From the NCBI RefSeq assembly GCF_000801105.2, contig NC_079518.1:12904106-12968105 (forward strand): a DNA stretch of 64,000 bases, read 5' to 3'. Source of the DNA: Raphanus sativus (taxonomy: Eukaryota > Streptophyta > Magnoliopsida > Brassicales > Brassicaceae). Below the pieces are notes generated by a model. The model was not told the origin of the DNA, searched no databases, and saw only the letters and a program-made list of their open reading frames with translations. A program made the translations under genes and the position numbers. Below are positions 23,799 through 36,520 of this stretch, piece after piece (within the stretch, counting starts at the first letter, position 1; each line of letters opens with the position of its first letter).

Positions 23799-24684
23799 AA
23801 CTAACAATACATGTACCAAGTAACAAATCGGTTAACGGATAACAACCAACTTATCATGTAACTTATTAATTCACAGACATGTATCAATCTGTTTGTGAGC
23901 TAATAAACCAAATATCAGCTAAACAAATCATGTACCAGTTAACGTAAGGACTTTTGTAACATCTCTTTCTTGTACCAGTTATGAATTCTTCAGTATCAAA
24001 CTATGTGTCAGATACCAAAACATGTATGAGGATTTACAATGAATTTGAACATAGGAAAAAGAAAAAAAATAAGAAAGAGAAAAAAAAAGAGATAAAATAC
24101 ACAGCACACAAAAAAGAACATAAGAAATAAACATTAAAAAAAAAGAAAAAAAGAGATTTTGAATTGTCTTTTGATTTTACGTGGGAAAAAGGGAAGAGAG
24201 AGAGAAAGTGACAGAAAAGTAGACTGGTCAGTTGACACAAAACAGAAGAAAGAGAGAGTGGTAGAGGGGTAAAATCGTCAAGCAAAATAGATTGTGTGAA
24301 AAAGGGTATGTTGCCAATTAAGGGTCTAGTTAGGGACAATCTCACCAATTTCTCTATTTTTAATAGATACCATACTTTTTCCCCCACTTTTTGTAGTAAT
24401 CAATGCAATTTCATCTGGATACACTAAAAAGTGATAACAACATTGAACATAAAAACATACATATTTTAGAAAAATGATTAAAGAAAAAAGAGAAAACTCA
24501 TTTTCTGGTATCAAATTATTTAGCAGTCACGCTTAAGAAAACTATTTAACAGCAAAATCAATATGTATCAGATAACAAATTATATATCATATAACATATT
24601 ATTTATCTAACAATGTATTGATTCATAAATCATATATGAATACATTCATGAACTAACATACTAAGTATCAAACGAATTTATTTA

Positions 24685-25782
24685 TAAGCTAACAAAACAT
24701 GTAATATGTAACAAATTATTTACCAGATAAAAAGTTATTTATCCACGCAATATATCAGTTAACAAGCCCATGTGCCAAGTCTTCATCGCTAACAAATTTC
24801 CTATCAAACAAAGTATCAATTAACAAACCATGTATCGACCCATTTACAATCTGACAAAATTATGCATCAAACAATACATAAGCATTATTAGTAATAGCAA
24901 GATAATATTGTTAAATTAAAATGTACTCGTTAAATGAATTGTTAATGTGTACAAATATAGTTATGAATTAACAAATGTGTTTAACCAACAATATACTTAT
25001 GTTGGGTTGTAAGAAAAGTCGTGGTTGAAAAAAATGTGAAACATATATAATTTAAATACAATCAAAAGATTTTTTTCACTCAAAAATTAAGTTAACGATT
25101 AAAGAAGATGCTTAGTGATACATATATACTGTACACCTACTTTGTAAAGACCTGATAATATTGTTAGAGACAAAATGATTATGAAAAAAATCCACCGTAA
25201 TTTAGCTACATTTTAAAATAATCAAAATACATGGATTTACGCACATCAATGCCATGCAATGCATGAGCTTCAAGCTAACAAACACTACTACATATTTTGT
25301 GAACTGATAATAGTTATGTCTAGCGTGTTAAATAAATCAGTAACATACCTAATAGAAAACAATGTATCTACTTCAAAAATATATAATGGATAACAAAACA
25401 TATATCACCTAATAATTATATATCAAGCAGAATATAACAACTAACAAATATCAACTAACAAAACATGTATAATTTATTTATCAGCTAACAAAACATGTAA
25501 CATGTAACAAATTATTTACCAGATAAAAAGTTATTTATCCACGCAATATATCAGTTCACAAGCTCATATGCCAAGTCATTTATCGCTAACAAATTTCCTA
25601 TAAAAAAAATATCAATTAACAAATCATGTATCGAACCATTTACCATCTGATAAAATCATGCATCAAACAATACATAATCATTATTAGTAATAGCAAGATA
25701 ATATTGTTAAATTAAAATATACTCGTTAAATAAAATGTTAACGTGTACAAATATAGTTATCAATTAACAAATGTGGTTAACA
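24685..25782. repeat. Direct repeat of about 300 bp, 793 bp apart
   Basis: 24685-24990 and 25478-25782 align over about 300 bp with roughly 90 percent identity by eye. Landmarks are TTATTTACCAGATAAAAAGT and ATTATTAGTAATAGCAAGAT. They are an internal duplication of the motif-dense region. Confidence 0.85.
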
Positions 25783-26640
25783 AACAACTAATTTTAATTG
25801 TAAAGTCTCTCGAATAACGGTTAAGTGTATTAATCAATTTAGATCTGATTTCATAGATGGGTGTTAATGATTTAATATTACTAAAATATGTTAAAATTTG
25901 GAGTTGTGTCCTGGTAAGACATATTGTTATCGCCTAACAATTTGAGTTAACAGTTATGTGATGCATTCATATTTTGTATGGGTTATTAGATGATAAATAT
26001 ATTATTAACTGATAACATTAGTAATATTTGTTAGCGGTTAACTAGAAGACTCTAAGTTTCTTATCTATTCCATACATGAAAAAATAGATGTTAACGGTTA
26101 ATCTTAAATTTAGAATAAAACATATAAACTCACAAAAACATCAAAAGATCTGATAAAATTGAAGATCTGCAAGAATATTTTGGAATTGCTCCGAAGAAAG
26201 TATTAAAAATCATTTTAAATTGTCAAATGCAGAAAAAAAAACAGTGCAAGACTCAAAAGTAAAAATCGAGGATGGTGAAAAAAAATCATTTTAAATTGTC
26301 ACAATATTTTCTTTAGATCCATCTTTTTCGAACTCTTATGAATTTGAAGATGGATGAAAAAAAAGAGTCATAAAATTTAAAGTGAAAGGAAAAGAAAAAA
26401 ATGCTGTGGAAAAAAAAAGGAAAGAGATGCTGATACAAAACTTGTGAGAGATTAGATTGTTTTAGGATATTGTCTAGACATTGCATTATCCAATGAGTCG
26501 ACCAATATTTCCTGCCAAAATACATAGTTTGTGCAGTGTATGGGAGGTAACTTATAGGGATAAAATAGTCATAAAAATGGATTCACTACTTAAGGGTATA
26601 AAGCAAAGATGATGTTGAATTGGATATATTCACGCCAATT

Positions 26641-27507
26641 ACTCTAAAAATTACTTAAAATAAATATGTTGTAATAAATTTTGGACATTACCGTAGCAGA
26701 AAAAACAGACCAAATATATAATATGCACTAAACCAAATAATCACAAAAATTTAGAATCATTTGTGTATATTTATATCAAAAAATTCTTAATCCAACTGAA
26801 ATTTTAATATAACTGAATATCTAATTCAATTCACATATCTAAAAATATACATATCCATCGTATTAAAAATGGGGCCTATTGTCGGATCGATCAAACCGTG
26901 ACTCATTTTATCTAGTTTTGAATTGTGTTATAAATCATATTCAATTAAAATCATCAAAACCAGTTAAAATTGATAAATGTATTTTCTCATGTTAATATTA
27001 ATTGCAGCTATTATTTTACTTTATTTGTTAATACAATCATATAATTAAAAATCTTAAAGCGGTTTATGTATTTCATATTTAAATTATCTTAACTGAATAA
27101 AAAAATGAATGCTAAAATACCCATAATATAATTTATACATCTAAAATGTTAGCTACTTTTTTTATTTCAAATTAATTTTAGTATTTAAATTTTATAAATA
27201 ATAAAAAAGTATTATGAAACTAACACTAAATTTTTTTATTAATATTGAATATATTCATTTTACATTAATTTTTCTATCATAGTTACACTATTCTTTTATA
27301 AAACAACACTACTTTCTTATAAAAACCGCACTTATTGCGCAAACTGCATGAACCACAGTTATATCGTACCACAGTTCAATTTTATCCAATTTATATTATT
27401 AAATATGTGGTTACCATTCGGATAATATACCCAAAATGTCATAGATTTAATTTATAAAAAAAAAGTAGTAGATTTTTAGTATTTGCATTTTGGAAATAAA
27501 AATATTA
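26641..27507. other. AT-rich intergenic DNA
   Basis: No gene, RNA or clear repeat recognised. Confidence 0.4.
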
Positions 27508-28087
27508 GGCTCTGATTGGTAACCATTGCGTAATCTCGGAATTGTGAAAAAAATATTTAAGCCGGGGAAAAACTTAACTAAACTGCGAAATTTTTTAAAA
27601 TTTGCAGAATGGTGGAATACATGTTAAAGTAATCAAAATATTTATATGGTGTTCACTTTGTTATAAAAAACAAAATGTGAAGATAATTAAATTTATTAAA
27701 AATACTTTAATTCTTATTATAAATATTTAGTTTCTCTTTCAATATGTTTTAATAATAGATTGACATTTTATAATAGTACAAAAAATTATAGTATAATTTT
27801 ATTTACAACATCACTATTTATCATTACAAAATTATTGTTTGTTACTAATATTTTAAAATATTATTAGCATATAATTTAATAATATGAAAGTGTTAGTTTT
27901 GTAAATTTTTTATGATAATCTACTAAAACTCAATTAAAATTTTCTTTATATTTTTGTCTGCAAAAATGTGAACTTACGTTTTTACATTTTTTTTCAGTCC
28001 GTAAATTTTGGAAATTGATAAAATACTTGCGAAATCAAGTTTGAAATGGCATTCTGCTTTTTTCTTCAAGGTTACCAATCAAATCCC
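27508..28087. mobile_element. Terminal-inverted-repeat transposon remnant
   Basis: The left end GGCTCTGATTGGTAACC and the right end GGTTACCAATCAAATCCC (28070-28087) are imperfect inverted repeats of about 17 bp around a 580-bp non-coding element. TTA on the left and TTG on the right flank do not give a clean duplication, so the superfamily (hAT or Harbinger type) is open. Confidence 0.62.
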
Positions 28088-29310
28088 TTGGTGTGTTATT
28101 GAGAACTTAATCATTTTTTCACCAATTTTCCCATTATAATATATTTATTATGCGTGTCTTTTTCTGAACTTTTGCATGTGATCTTTTGCCATGACACATT
28201 GACACGTTACACTAAACACCAAAACGTAAAATCGTTCATGATTTCTCTCAGTTTGCACATGCTCCCACTTGAGTCTTTGAAAAATTTTCTTGCTTCTTTT
28301 TGCAACCCTATCGCAAAATGATCGGGAGGTGTATAATTTTTCTGATTGCTACGAATGTCAGTTTTTATGTTGTTTATCATGCCATTATGCTGTTTGTTGC
28401 ACCTTGAACACGTCTAGGATAGATCTCTCAAAAAAAAAAAAAAACAGAAGAGAAACTAGATAATGAAGATTTCGACAGAGATCTCTCGGTAGCTTAATAT
28501 TAATTCTTACAGTTATCTTCCCTTTGAAAATTTACAGTAAATGATACTCGTTGCTTTACAGTATATGATTATTGTATATAGTATATAGAGAAAGGTCTGA
28601 CTTTTAATTTGTTACTTTACCAAAAAACTCTAAAGTATTTTGGCTGTTGCGCAGCAACTAGTTCGGTGCACCGACAGTTTTAGTAATAATACTCGTGCAA
28701 ACCATATTTTCTATCTGATTTAATCGTGTTCAGCGATATATAACTTACAAAAATAAAAGTATTTGTAGTAGTTAAGGTGAAAAAGACGCATACAATGATG
28801 CCTTGCATAACTTTTACACAACAATACAATTGATACTATACTTTTTCAAATTGATACCTTAGATAGCTGAGTATCTGAAATATGTATGCATAATAAGTAT
28901 TTTCAAGGTCTAACAAGAAATCAAATCGAGAATAGTCTCTGTTTTCCTTGTTAGTTGAATATTGAATCGAATTTAGAACAACCCAATTTTTCTATAAAAA
29001 ATATAGTTTGTAATATTTTTTTCCAAATACAATAAAGCTTAACCAGTTATGTAAGTTAATCATCACAAATTTTCTTAATTTACTTTAAAATTACACTGAT
29101 ATTAAAAATAATAATAGTAAAAGATGATTAGATATTAATTTAATATAGAACGTAGTTTATTGACGTTGGATTAACCTGGAGAATCTACTGACACGCACGC
29201 CATGCCATTCACAAGTGTGCCATTCAAAGAAAAACCTTTATGCAAATTAAAGCAAAAGTATAAACAAAAAGCAAATTAAGAAGTAACAAAAAGTTGTAAC
29301 ATGTGGATCT
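28088..29310. other. Intergenic DNA upstream of PAE7
   Basis: AT-rich, no gene or structured repeat recognised. Confidence 0.4.
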
Positions 29311-29311
29311 A

Positions 29312-29320
29312 TTTATATAA
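29312..29320 (+). promoter_or_regulatory. Candidate TATA box of PAE7
   Basis: TTTATATAA about 150 bp before the 5' UTR splice donor at 29472/29473. The spacing is reasonable for a plant promoter, but the transcription start is not known. Confidence 0.4.
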
Positions 29321-29852
29321 CGAAAACGACAACAATGGCTGGCTTCCATGGACTTTTAAATCTATCTATTTCATCTTCCTCTGTATCCATTTCATAAACC
29401 AAAAAATAAACTTTTTTATGAAAAAAAACTCTCTCTAATCAAAGAAGAAGTTGAAGGGCTCCATTTCGTAAGGTAAGCTTCATATTTGTGGATTCCTTAT
29501 TTTTTTTTGAATTTATTTATCCTTTCTGGTTTTATATTTCTGCAATTTGATCTGTTCACAGACCATCATCATTCCAAAAAATTAATTACGGTATTTGATC
29601 GGAAGTTATTTTGGGAATTGATGTGATCGAGGTTCTCTAATGTTTAATTCTCTTCCGCAGTGTATGGCGCGAAATCTCAAAATAACAAAACGAACATAAG
29701 ATATACTACTGCTACTAGCAAACAGAACTTTTGTTAACAAAAAGGGATTAATGCAATACAATGGTCACCAATAGTTTATGTTTAGTCTACATGATGATTA
29801 AAAACTGTAATAGAAATTGAAATAATGGAATACAGTCTGATCAAGATACTAT

Positions 29853-29881
29853 TAATGGATTTTTTTTTGTCGACTAATGGA
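29853..29881 (-). repeat. Poly(A) micro-insertion with 7-bp direct repeats
   Basis: TAATGGA at 29853-29859 and 29875-29881 flanks 15 bp that read GTCGACAAAAAAAAA on the minus strand. The direct repeat is short, so this is the weakest of the micro-insertions. Confidence 0.4.
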
Positions 29882-30090
29882 ATATTAAAACAAGTGGAAT
29901 ATACTATTAGTTTTGTCATATAGAATTTTAATTTCTCTGGTAAATTACAATGCAGTTTAGTTCCATCTAGATTGTAGAATATTATAATAGTTCAACACAT
30001 ATCGCAATACCACAGATATGATCAATACAAATTTATTTATTACATCAATCCAAATGTTATACCATATTATAACCACAATCCTTTTTGGTA

Positions 30091-30908
30091 GGGTTGGGCC
30101 AAGGCGAGTACTCACCATTATGCATGTACTTTCTACTTGATTTGCCTTGTACGAGTAGTAAAATTTTCGATTTGTATTTGACTTGTTAAAAATGAGTATT
30201 TGTTATTTTGAATACTTGATCAAATAGGAATTACTTGCAAGTTATTTACCCCGCTCTATCACTTACTATTTACGAGTATTTATGAAGTATTTACGAGTAC
30301 TTGTGAATTATTTACAAATTTTTCTGAGTATTTAAAAACTACTAATTATATAATACCATATTAGAATTAGACTTGAAAGTTTTTTTTATCTACTTAAAAT
30401 AACATGTGAATTACTTTAAACGAAATATTTGTTCATATTATAAATAAGACAAAAATGAATAATTCGATATATAAATATTGTATAATTTTCACGATGACAA
30501 TGAAATGTCTTTTCTAAACAAGTCATATAACTAAATTTTTAATACTTATTATTATATAATACTTGACTAGATGACGAGGAATATTTAAAAAAAATCAATA
30601 CGAATACAAAATAAGTAACAAGTATAAAAAGAATAATGAGTATTTATGTACCTATTTGCAAATAAAAGAAAAAACAAATATGACAAGTACTTAATTGATC
30701 ATATAACAAATAGTAGGCAATAGAAGTAATAGTGCGTAACGAGTCAAATACTAAAAAATAATGATATTTAATATTTGATTTGGTTTTCAAATAATAAAAA
30801 TTGTTGACTTGTTATTTGTTTTGACAACATCGAATACTTGAATTTTTAAGATGGTACGAGTTAAGTTGTAAATTTAAGGCGAGTAACGAGTAACGATTAC
30901 TAGACCTT
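30091..30908. mobile_element. Non-autonomous DNA transposon in the PAE7 5' UTR intron
   Basis: An 818-bp insertion flanked by a perfect 10-bp direct repeat CTTTTTGGTA (30081-30090 and 30909-30918). The ends are GGGTTGGGCCAAGGCGAGTA and, reversed, AAGGTCTAGTAATCGTTACT, so the terminal inverted repeat is weak. Both subterminal regions are rich in GAGTA/TACTC words, repeated many times inward (GAGTATTT, TTTACGAGTA). A hAT or Mutator-like origin is possible; the 10-bp duplication leans to the latter, the GGGTTGGGC end to the former. Confidence 0.72.
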
Positions 30909-31350
30909 CTTTTTGGTATGAATGTGAAGATAATAACCATAATCTTCCAGTTGAAATATTATTGATTATATCAACCCACATGTTAGACCATATAAGAACC
31001 ATAATCTTCCGAATGAAATATACATAATCGATGCAAATTTTAGGCACTATTTAATTTACCAATACTTTGAATGATTGGGGATCTCATTTATATTGTGTAC
31101 GTAATGTCGATTGTGACAGTTTTGGTAAGTGGATGAGCTTGTTTTTATCAATAAGTAGTGCTCTGTTTTGTTTTAGATACAGAAATCTAATCAATGCTCT
31201 CTCTCTCTGGGATTCTTCAGAAATCCATTATTACATCTGCTAATTTTATGTAAACATGAATAAATTTTTTTTTGTCAACAAATATATTTTGTTATATGAA
31301 CTCCAACTGAACTGTTTTAGCTTCTTAATATTTTTTAAAGTTTTTATAGA

Positions 31351-33917
31351 ATGGAGAAGCTTAAGCAATGTTGGTCAGGTCTGCTAGTCTTGGCAGTGGT
31401 GGTGATCGGAACCGGAGCCGTTCCGATCACTTATCTTCAAAGCGCCGTCGCCAAGGGAGCAGGTAACATGTTTATTTAGTAACGATTTATTATTCATATA
31501 AATTTCATTGGATTACCTGGGATAATTGATTAATCATGTTTTTGAGAATATATAGTTGTTTTCCGATATTTTTGTAGTGTGTTTGGATGGGAGTGCACCG
31601 GCTTACCATTTCGACAAAGGGTTTGGTTCTGGGGTTAACAACTGGATTGTTCATATGGAGGTAACTACGAATAGGTTTCGATTAGTAGTAAGAATCATTA
31701 CTATTTGTATTGTACTAATGTCGGGGTAATCAGATCCAGTGTTTTTTAATTTATTTCAATGGAAGTGAAAATTTTCAAAACATATAGTATAAACTAATTT
31801 AAAGTTGAATCGATTTGTGTAAATGTTGTTATGCGATAGGGAGGCGGATGGTGTACGGACGTAGCTTCATGTAATGCGCGTAAGAATACAATGAAGGGTT
31901 CGTCCAAATTCATGAACAAAGACTTTGGTTTCTCCGGTATCTTAGGTGGCAAGCAAAACACTAATCCAGGTTTAAATTAATCTCTTTTCAATTATCGAAA
32001 CGCTTAATTATTTTTTTCAGAGAGTTGATGATCATCAATGGTGTTGAAATCTGTAATTCATTTTTGTTTCTTCAGATTTTTACAACTGGAATAGAATCAA
32101 AGTGCGTTATTGCGATGGATCGTCTTTCACCGGCAATGTAGAAGCCGTTAATCCGGTAATCTAGTCACTAAAATATGATATTTTTGAAGAGTTTTTCAAT
32201 CTTTTAATATTTTAAATTTCATTGTCATATTCAATATTAAATATTAATCAGGCGAATAAGCTATTCTTCCGAGGTGCACGAGTTTGGCGTGCAGTGATTG
32301 ATGATCTTATGGCTAAAGGAATGAAAAACGCTCAAAACGTATTTATATATTCGTATTTTAACATATCTTTTTCTTTTATATCAAACTAATTATCTTACTA
32401 ATTTAGTGAGTTTGATAAAACTTTTCAGGCGATACTCTCAGGTTGTTCAGCCGGAGCATTGGCCGCGATTCTACACTGTGACACTTTCCGAGCCATACTT
32501 CCCCCAACTGCTAGAGTCAAATGTGTTTCTGATGCTGGTTACTTTATTCATGGGTACGTGAGCTTTTATTATATGGTTAAGGACCGCCATAAAACCATAA
32601 AATACGAACAAACCGAACCAAAACCAAACTGTAAACCGGATACTTCATCTTCTACGTAGTCTAAAATCATAATCTAATCGACATCAACTTATGGAACTAT
32701 TGATCATTTAATTCGATTTTGTGAAACAGTAAGGATATATCAGGAGGATCATACATCCAAACGTATTACAGTAAAGTCGTCGCACTCCACGTACAATTTC
32801 TCTCCTATCTTTTAGTATCTCACTATTATAAACTCCTCATAAATCATGAGGATATATCATAAAGTCTGTCTTGCTTAAATCGTTTTGTAGGGATCTGCAA
32901 AGACTCTTCCTGTTTCATGCACCTCAAAAATGAAACCTGAACTCGTACGTATACTCAATTATCATCATTGACCGCGCGGGCATTATCTTTTGCATATACA
33001 CATGGAACAATGTTAACTAGTGCTTTTTTTATCTTGTTTTGCAGTGTTTCTTCCCGCAAAACGTTGTCCCTTCCATGCGAACACCACTCTTTGTCATTAA
33101 TGCTGCCTTCGATTCCTGGCAGGTCTGGTACATTACATTTTATAATAGGGACATATATAGATAAAAACATATATCCATTAATTAGTATGGTAAATATTTC
33201 AGATCAAGAATGTTTTGGCTCCAACTGCTGTTGATAAGCGTAAGGAGTGGAAGAACTGTAAGCTTGATCTTAAGAAATGTACGGCCGCTCAGCTCAAAAC
33301 CGTCCAAGGTGATCTCCATATAACCTAAACCGAATTATCAATTTCCGGTTTTTAATGGGTGAATAAGTACGACTGTTTTATCCAGATTTTAGCTTGGTTT
33401 CAGTTCAGTTGCTTTACGAAAATAGTCAGTCAATGTTATAGACCGAATCTAGTTTGAACTGATTTAGTATGGTTTAGGCTCAAAAGTTTCGGTGCAGTTT
33501 AAACAAGTTGATTTGGCTCGGTACGTATTAACTAGACTAAACTGGGTTGGTTTAAGCATACAGGGTTTAGGGATCAGATGATGCGTGCATTGTCTCCGGT
33601 TCACTCTACTCCGTCCAGAGGACTGTTCTTGGACTCGTGTCACGCTCATTGCCAAGGCGGAAGCGCCGCCTCTTGGTCCGGTGCCAAAGGTCCCCAAGTC
33701 GCCAATTCGGTAGTAAAACTTAATTAGTTCTTTGTAACCGTTTGTGTTCTAATCTTAATTATGCTTTTAATTTGGTATTTAATGTCTTTTTATTTTTGTG
33801 CAGAAAATTTCACAAGCAGTAGGAAACTGGTTTTATGGTCGGAATGCATTCCAGAAGATAGACTGTCCGTCGCCTATTTGCAACCCTACTTGTCCTGCAA
33901 TCTCGACTGACGAATAG
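31351..33917 (+). CDS. PAE7: Pectin acetylesterase (PAE7-like)
   Basis: Secreted CE13 pectin acetylesterase, 391 residues. Twelve coding exons: 31351-31462, 31578-31660, 31840-31969, 32076-32155, 32252-32338, 32429-32553, 32730-32790, 32891-32944, 33045-33122, 33203-33308, 33564-33709, 33804-33917. Exons 2 to 11 have exactly the same lengths as in PAE8, marking an old tandem duplication. The signal peptide covers [13 protein letters not shown]. Then [20 protein letters not shown], the nucleophile Ser171 in GCSAGA, Asp267 in NAAFDSWQ and His334 in DSCHAHC. Cysteines are numerous, as expected for an apoplastic disulfide-bonded enzyme. All junctions are in frame. It has a 5' UTR intron ending one base before the ATG. 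Length and position fit Arabidopsis PAE7. PAE7 and PAE8 presumably act on the same class of acetylated pectins in the wall. Confidence 0.94.
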
Positions 33918-34820
33918 TTCTCAAATCATATGGCAAAAATGTTCATTTTTATTAATACCAAAAATTACCATTGCTGAGGAATAAGAGGTTAAGACAACTG
34001 CATTAAAACTGACTAAAAGATCATATTTCTACATTCATTTAAAGACTATTCCTGTATTTAATGTGAAAAGTTTTAAACTTATCCATTTTGGTGAACAACT
34101 CATTTCTGTATGCGTTCGTTTTAATTCAGTTCCATGCCTGGAAGAATTATAACTTATAAGAGTTGTTGCTTTCTAATCTCTGATACTGATCAAGTTACCT
34201 GTGTGTCTCGTACAACCATCAATAAATATAAGACGGGAGACTGCTGATGTATTTCATCAAGAACCAAAATCAAAACATAGATGAAACTTCTAGGAGGAGC
34301 AGCATAAAGAACATTAAATTGCGGACAGAAGAAAACAGAGCTATATGATAGCTGAAGTAAAAATATCTTCTTCTTCTTGCTGAGATGGTTAAAAGATTAA
34401 ATGTCAAGAGCATGAAGCAGTTTCTTTTATTTATATCCAAGACTAACTGTACAAAAAAGTCAAACAATCAGAAACTATTTCGTAGAAAGAAAAAATCCAA
34501 AGGAATAAACTATATTGGGTTGTAAAGTTCTAATGCCTTATATTTATATTATATAGTATGTACAATGGTTTCAAGATTCAACACCTTCGAAGTCTTCTTT
34601 TAATACTTCACATCATTTTTTTCTTTCTTCCACTTCATCATTTAATATGTATTCAATTTTTAAACACTACAATAATTTCTATTTCTATATATATAAAACA
34701 GACTTTTCTGGCATTTTCCGCAGCCATGTCGCCTTTGGAAAGATGGGCATTTCTTGACACGTGTTGCAACCTAGGTGCTCTATTCTTTTTAACGCGCGTT
34801 TTGGTTTCGGATTTGAAATA
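33918..34820. other. PAE7 3' flank and intergenic DNA
   Basis: 3' UTR followed by AT-rich DNA. The short frames at 34270-34467 and 34558-34821 show no domain. Confidence 0.4.
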
Positions 34821-36520
34821 GGCCCAAGCCCATCACCAAAGAAACACCCCATCCAATTAGATCGTCACTTCATCTTCCTGATATCACTGCGATCTTCCCG
34901 ATGAAGTCTCGGCGACGTAGAGCAGTAACGTCTCTCCTTTCAATTAATCACATCTTTACTCCAACTTTTATCGCTTGATCCAAACCGCCTAATTAATGCA
35001 ATAAAAGTACCTCTTTGTCTTCCATAGTAACCGATTGAAGGCTTCCCTATAAATATCGGTATCTTCCTGCTACGATGAGCGCACCTCACACAATATCAAA
35101 CAGGATTCTAATTTCCAGCAATCGATATCCATGTCTTCATACACTCTCCTGCTGTGCCACCGTTTCTTTTTCATGCATGTACAAAGCAAAGCGTAGTCAC
35201 TGGCTGCTTAGTTCCAAGTTAGTAGGTTCGACAAAAGCTTCAACCGTTTGCATAAATGGCGATTCTTTTAGGCAGATCCTGCGGTGAATTGTTTTTAACG
35301 TATCAATGACATAGGTGTCTGAATCAGAAACTGTTAAATCTATACTCTGCTATATCATGCTCTTCACAACATCTCTTTTATACTCCTGTCAACGGGCAAG
35401 TAACTATTTTTGAGTTCTTCACATCTTTAACCTCCATCTGTTTTTTTATCACTGAACCTGCCTCTGTCTTAGGTTAGTCTTATTGTTCTAGATTATTCCA
35501 TTCATGTAAGCTTTTGAATGGGTTTTGTCTTATTGGATTCAGGGCATTATTGAATTTGTTACTGGTCTATCAAAAATGTCGTGTTATTGGCTGCTTTAGA
35601 TTTAACTTAATTTGACATGGACTGGTGTTTGATCTTGAAAGGGAAATCGACAAAATTTATAAAGTCTAAGAACCATGTAGCTTTGAGAGGAGAAGCAGCA
35701 TTAAGGGCAACACTGCCAAAGGAAGCTAAGAACAATGCAGCCATAAGGTAATTCTATCTTTTGTATGCTAGCAAGTAACAACTTACGATGAGATTGATGA
35801 ATTGACTGATAGAACTTCTAGGATTAAAAGATTAAAGCATGCAAATAAAGTTCTATGATTACTTAATTCTATACTTGACATTTAATTTTCTCTCTTTGCA
35901 GGTCAAAAGCAAACACGTTGGAGGAGCTTTCTCTATGAAAAGAAAAGGTAGTTTAAGTAAACATTATCGTCAACTCTTTGTTCTCTCAATGGTCAGTTAT
36001 ATAAGCCATGTAATTTTGTCTGATTTTCCTCCCTAATCAATTCATAGGCTCGCTTTCTGGGTTTCGTTTTTTCCGGTGCTAATGTATTCAAACAGGAGAG
36101 TTTAGATCGAAAGCTTCTTACTCCCGTTCTGAAGTTTGCTGGTGAGCTGAATCCAACTAAACAAACTGATGCAGAATCATTCTTGGTTTTCTGACGTCTT
36201 CTTATTCATCAGCTGTTGCTACGCTTCATTTCTTTGTTTATGACAGGTATTTGTATGGACTAGAAAGGTAAACAGAATCTTCCATCCTTCGAAACATTCT
36301 TCAGTCAAAAGTTAATATCTGAGTTTTTTTAAACCCTGGAACACACTGTGCTTACACTTTCTGGCTCAGGAACTCTAGAGAGGTGACAGCATTACAAAAA
36401 TACTGTTTGGACCATTGGCATCATCACATTTCACGTCAGGTGCGTTCAAGGGAAACCATCTGTTGAATAGTCTGTCAAAAAGTAGTTACACCACGTTGAT
36501 TCGCTAATGATATATTGTTC
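34821..36520 (+). pseudogene. Broken or unrecognised multi-exon gene-like stretch
   Basis: Exon-like blocks with splice-like borders on the plus strand. A GGCCCAAGCCCA site II pair lies at 34821-34832, then MKSRRRRA with a following GT near 34901. A block at about 35645-35746 reads KSTKFIKSKNHVALRG. A block at about 36048-36095 reads ARFLGFVFSGANVFKQ and continues ESLDRKLLTPVLKFAG to 36141. A block at 36370-36440 reads NSREVTALQKYCLDHW. The 35901-35947 block gives a stop in the frame expected from its neighbours. I do not recognise the protein. It could be a decayed gene, a mosaic of captured fragments, or a transcribed gene whose splicing I have misread. Confidence 0.35.

Larger units (their letters stand above)
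22691..26640. mobile_element. Possible VANDAL/Mutator-like element or nested set, motif-dense
   Basis: A block starting GGGACAATGAGTGAAATACC near 22768 has related blocks on the opposite strand near 24290-24345 and 26570-26640 (AAGGGTATGTTGCCAATT; CACGCCAATTACTC). Between them lies about 2.5 kb dense in TATCA/GTATCA and TAACAAA motifs with no coding frame. Arrays of short motifs are a known feature of VANDAL Mutator-like elements. Exact boundaries and target duplications could not be set, so the extent given is provisional. Confidence 0.4.
29473..31349 (+). other. Long 5' UTR intron of PAE7
   Basis: Donor GTAAG|GTAAGC at 29472/29473 and acceptor TTTATAG at 31349, one base before the start codon, exactly as in PAE8. 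The 1.88-kb length is explained in part by a transposon at 30091-30908. Confidence 0.65.

Noticed and set aside
24034..24387. 117-residue minus frame rich in Phe and Ser
   Set aside because: Product of A-rich low-complexity DNA inside a transposon-like region.
23271..25782. CRISPR-like repeat array
   Set aside because: Plant nuclear context, irregular spacing and variable motifs; no array structure.
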